This document shows, piece by piece, positions 5,127-5,750 of a stretch of 5,750 bases of DNA. The notes below the pieces were generated by a model, which saw only the letters and a list, made by a program, of their open reading frames with translations, had not been told where the DNA came from and searched no databases. This DNA is from Sphingomonas sp. (lineage in GTDB: Bacteria > Pseudomonadota > Alphaproteobacteria > Sphingomonadales > Sphingomonadaceae), in NCBI GenBank assembly GCA_021154945.1, contig JAJNQF010000344.1:1-5750 (forward strand), in the 5' to 3' direction. The position numbers were made by a program, and so were the translations under genes. Position 1 is the first letter of the stretch, and each line of letters opens with the position of its first letter.

Positions 5127-5749
5127 CAGCCCGGCATGTCCTCGAGTTCGCGACCGCGGGTCTCGGAGACCATCTTCCACACGAAGAAGAACGAGACGAA
5201 CGCCGACAGCGCGTAGAAGCCGTAGGTGAGCGACAGCCCGAGCGAAATCGCCATCGTCGGGAAGCTGACCGAGATCGCGAAGTTGGCGAACCACTGCGCG
5301 AAGCCCGCGACCGCAAGCCCCGAACCACGGATCTGGGTCGGGAACATCTCGCCGAGCATCACCCACATGATCGGGCCCCAGCTCAGGTTGAAGAACACGA
5401 CATACGCATTGGCCGCGATCAGCGCGATCAGGCCGTTCTGGTCGGAGAGGCGCAGCGAACCCTCGACGATCGCACCGCTGGCAAAGCAGATGCCGACGAT
5501 CGCGAGCGTCACGGTCATGCCCGCGGACCCGATCAGCAGCAGCGGCTTGCGCCCGACCTTGTCGACCAAGGCGACGGTCAGCAGGCAGGCGACGATCGAC
5601 AACGAGCCTGACAGGATGTTGATCAGCAGCGCGTCGCTTTCGCTGAAGCCGACCGACTGCCACAGCACCGAGCCGTAATAGAACACGATATTGATGCCGA
5701 CGAACTGCTGGAAGATCGCGAGGCCGATGCCGGTCCAGACGATCGGGCG
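5126..5749 (-). CDS. MFS sugar porter (XylE/GLUT-type proton symporter), C-terminal part (5' end beyond window)
   Basis: This inner-membrane sugar transporter of the major facilitator superfamily, sugar porter branch, is cut by the right edge. The frame is open from 5749, giving 207 residues of a protein normally about 450-490 long. They cover TM7 to TM12. Visible signatures are the TM7 motif FQQFVGINIVFYYG (13-26), the loop motif VDKVGRKPLL between TM8 and TM9, SWGPIMWVMLGEMFPTQIRG, and FAQWFANF in TM11. Residues matching the sugar-binding set of E. coli XylE are present: Q14, Q15 and N20 (Q288, Q289, N294), W129 (W392), Q152 and W153 (Q415, W416). The chain ends SETRGRELEDMPG. An internal GTG at 5686 is not the start; it lies inside TM7. 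The TGA overlaps the epimerase ATG by one base. Xylose fits the locus, but the same residues also occur in glucose and other hexose porters. Confidence 0.92.
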   Translation of the reverse strand, partial: RPIVWTGIGLAIFQQFVGINIVFYYGSVLWQSVGFSESDALLINILSGSLSIVACLLTVALVDKVGRKPLLLIGSAGMTVTLAIVGICFASGAIVEGSLRLSDQNGLIALIAANAYVVFFNLSWGPIMWVMLGEMFPTQIRGSGLAVAGFAQWFANFAISVSFPTMAISLGLSLTYGFYALSAFVSFFFVWKMVSETRGRELEDMPG

Positions 5750-5750
5750 G

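Noticed and set aside
5129..5663. An apparent extension of the epimerase frame upstream to 5663, suggesting a fused 459-residue protein
   Set aside because: The upstream part is the porter coding region read in the wrong frame. The correct frame gives clear sugar-porter membrane segments and motifs, and the epimerase domain begins exactly at ATG 5126.

Overview
The window looks like a carbohydrate-use locus from a high-GC alphaproteobacterium, most likely a sphingomonad (Sphingomonas or relative). The grounds are the GC-rich codon use, a dehydratase very close to Caulobacter-type D-xylonate dehydratase (XylD), a sphingomonad-style exported GH3 glucosidase, and intergenic palindromes of the GTCATCCCAGC-GAAA-GCTGGGAT and CACCCCGG-GAAG-CCGGGG types that I associate with sphingomonad chromosomes. 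The genus is inference.

Layout from left to right. Positions 1-652 on the minus strand hold the N-terminal 217 residues of an exported glycoside hydrolase family 3 enzyme, which runs off the left edge. A 197-bp divergent promoter region (653-849) contains a LacI-type operator-like site. Positions 850-1941 encode a LacI-family regulator. A 64-bp gap follows with a second copy of the operator, a possible -10 box and a clear Shine-Dalgarno sequence. Positions 2006-3784 encode a sugar-acid dehydratase of the IlvD/Edd family, called XylD, starting at GTG. Positions 3785-4283 are a 499-bp gene-free interval between convergent genes. It is largely occupied by three successive inverted pairs of REP-like palindromes from three sequence subfamilies. 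Positions 4284-5126 (minus) encode an aldose 1-epimerase, and 5126-5749 (minus) encode the C-terminal half of an MFS sugar porter that runs off the right edge. The porter stop and the epimerase start share one base.

The genes read as parts of one job. The exported GH3 enzyme releases sugars from oligosaccharides or glycosides. The XylE-like porter brings a monosaccharide across the inner membrane. The epimerase interconverts its anomers for the next enzyme. XylD dehydrates the aldonic acid (D-xylonate, possibly D-gluconate) to a 2-keto-3-deoxy acid in an oxidative, non-phosphorylative (Weimberg or Dahms type) pathway. The LacI protein probably represses both the GH3 gene and xylD through the two matching operator sites, which resemble the XylR box described in Xanthomonas and Caulobacter. 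The dehydrogenase, lactonase and downstream Weimberg enzymes are not in the window.

I see no phage, CRISPR, toxin-antitoxin, defence or otherwise undescribed protein system here. The least ordinary items are the paired operators and the three-subfamily palindrome array.
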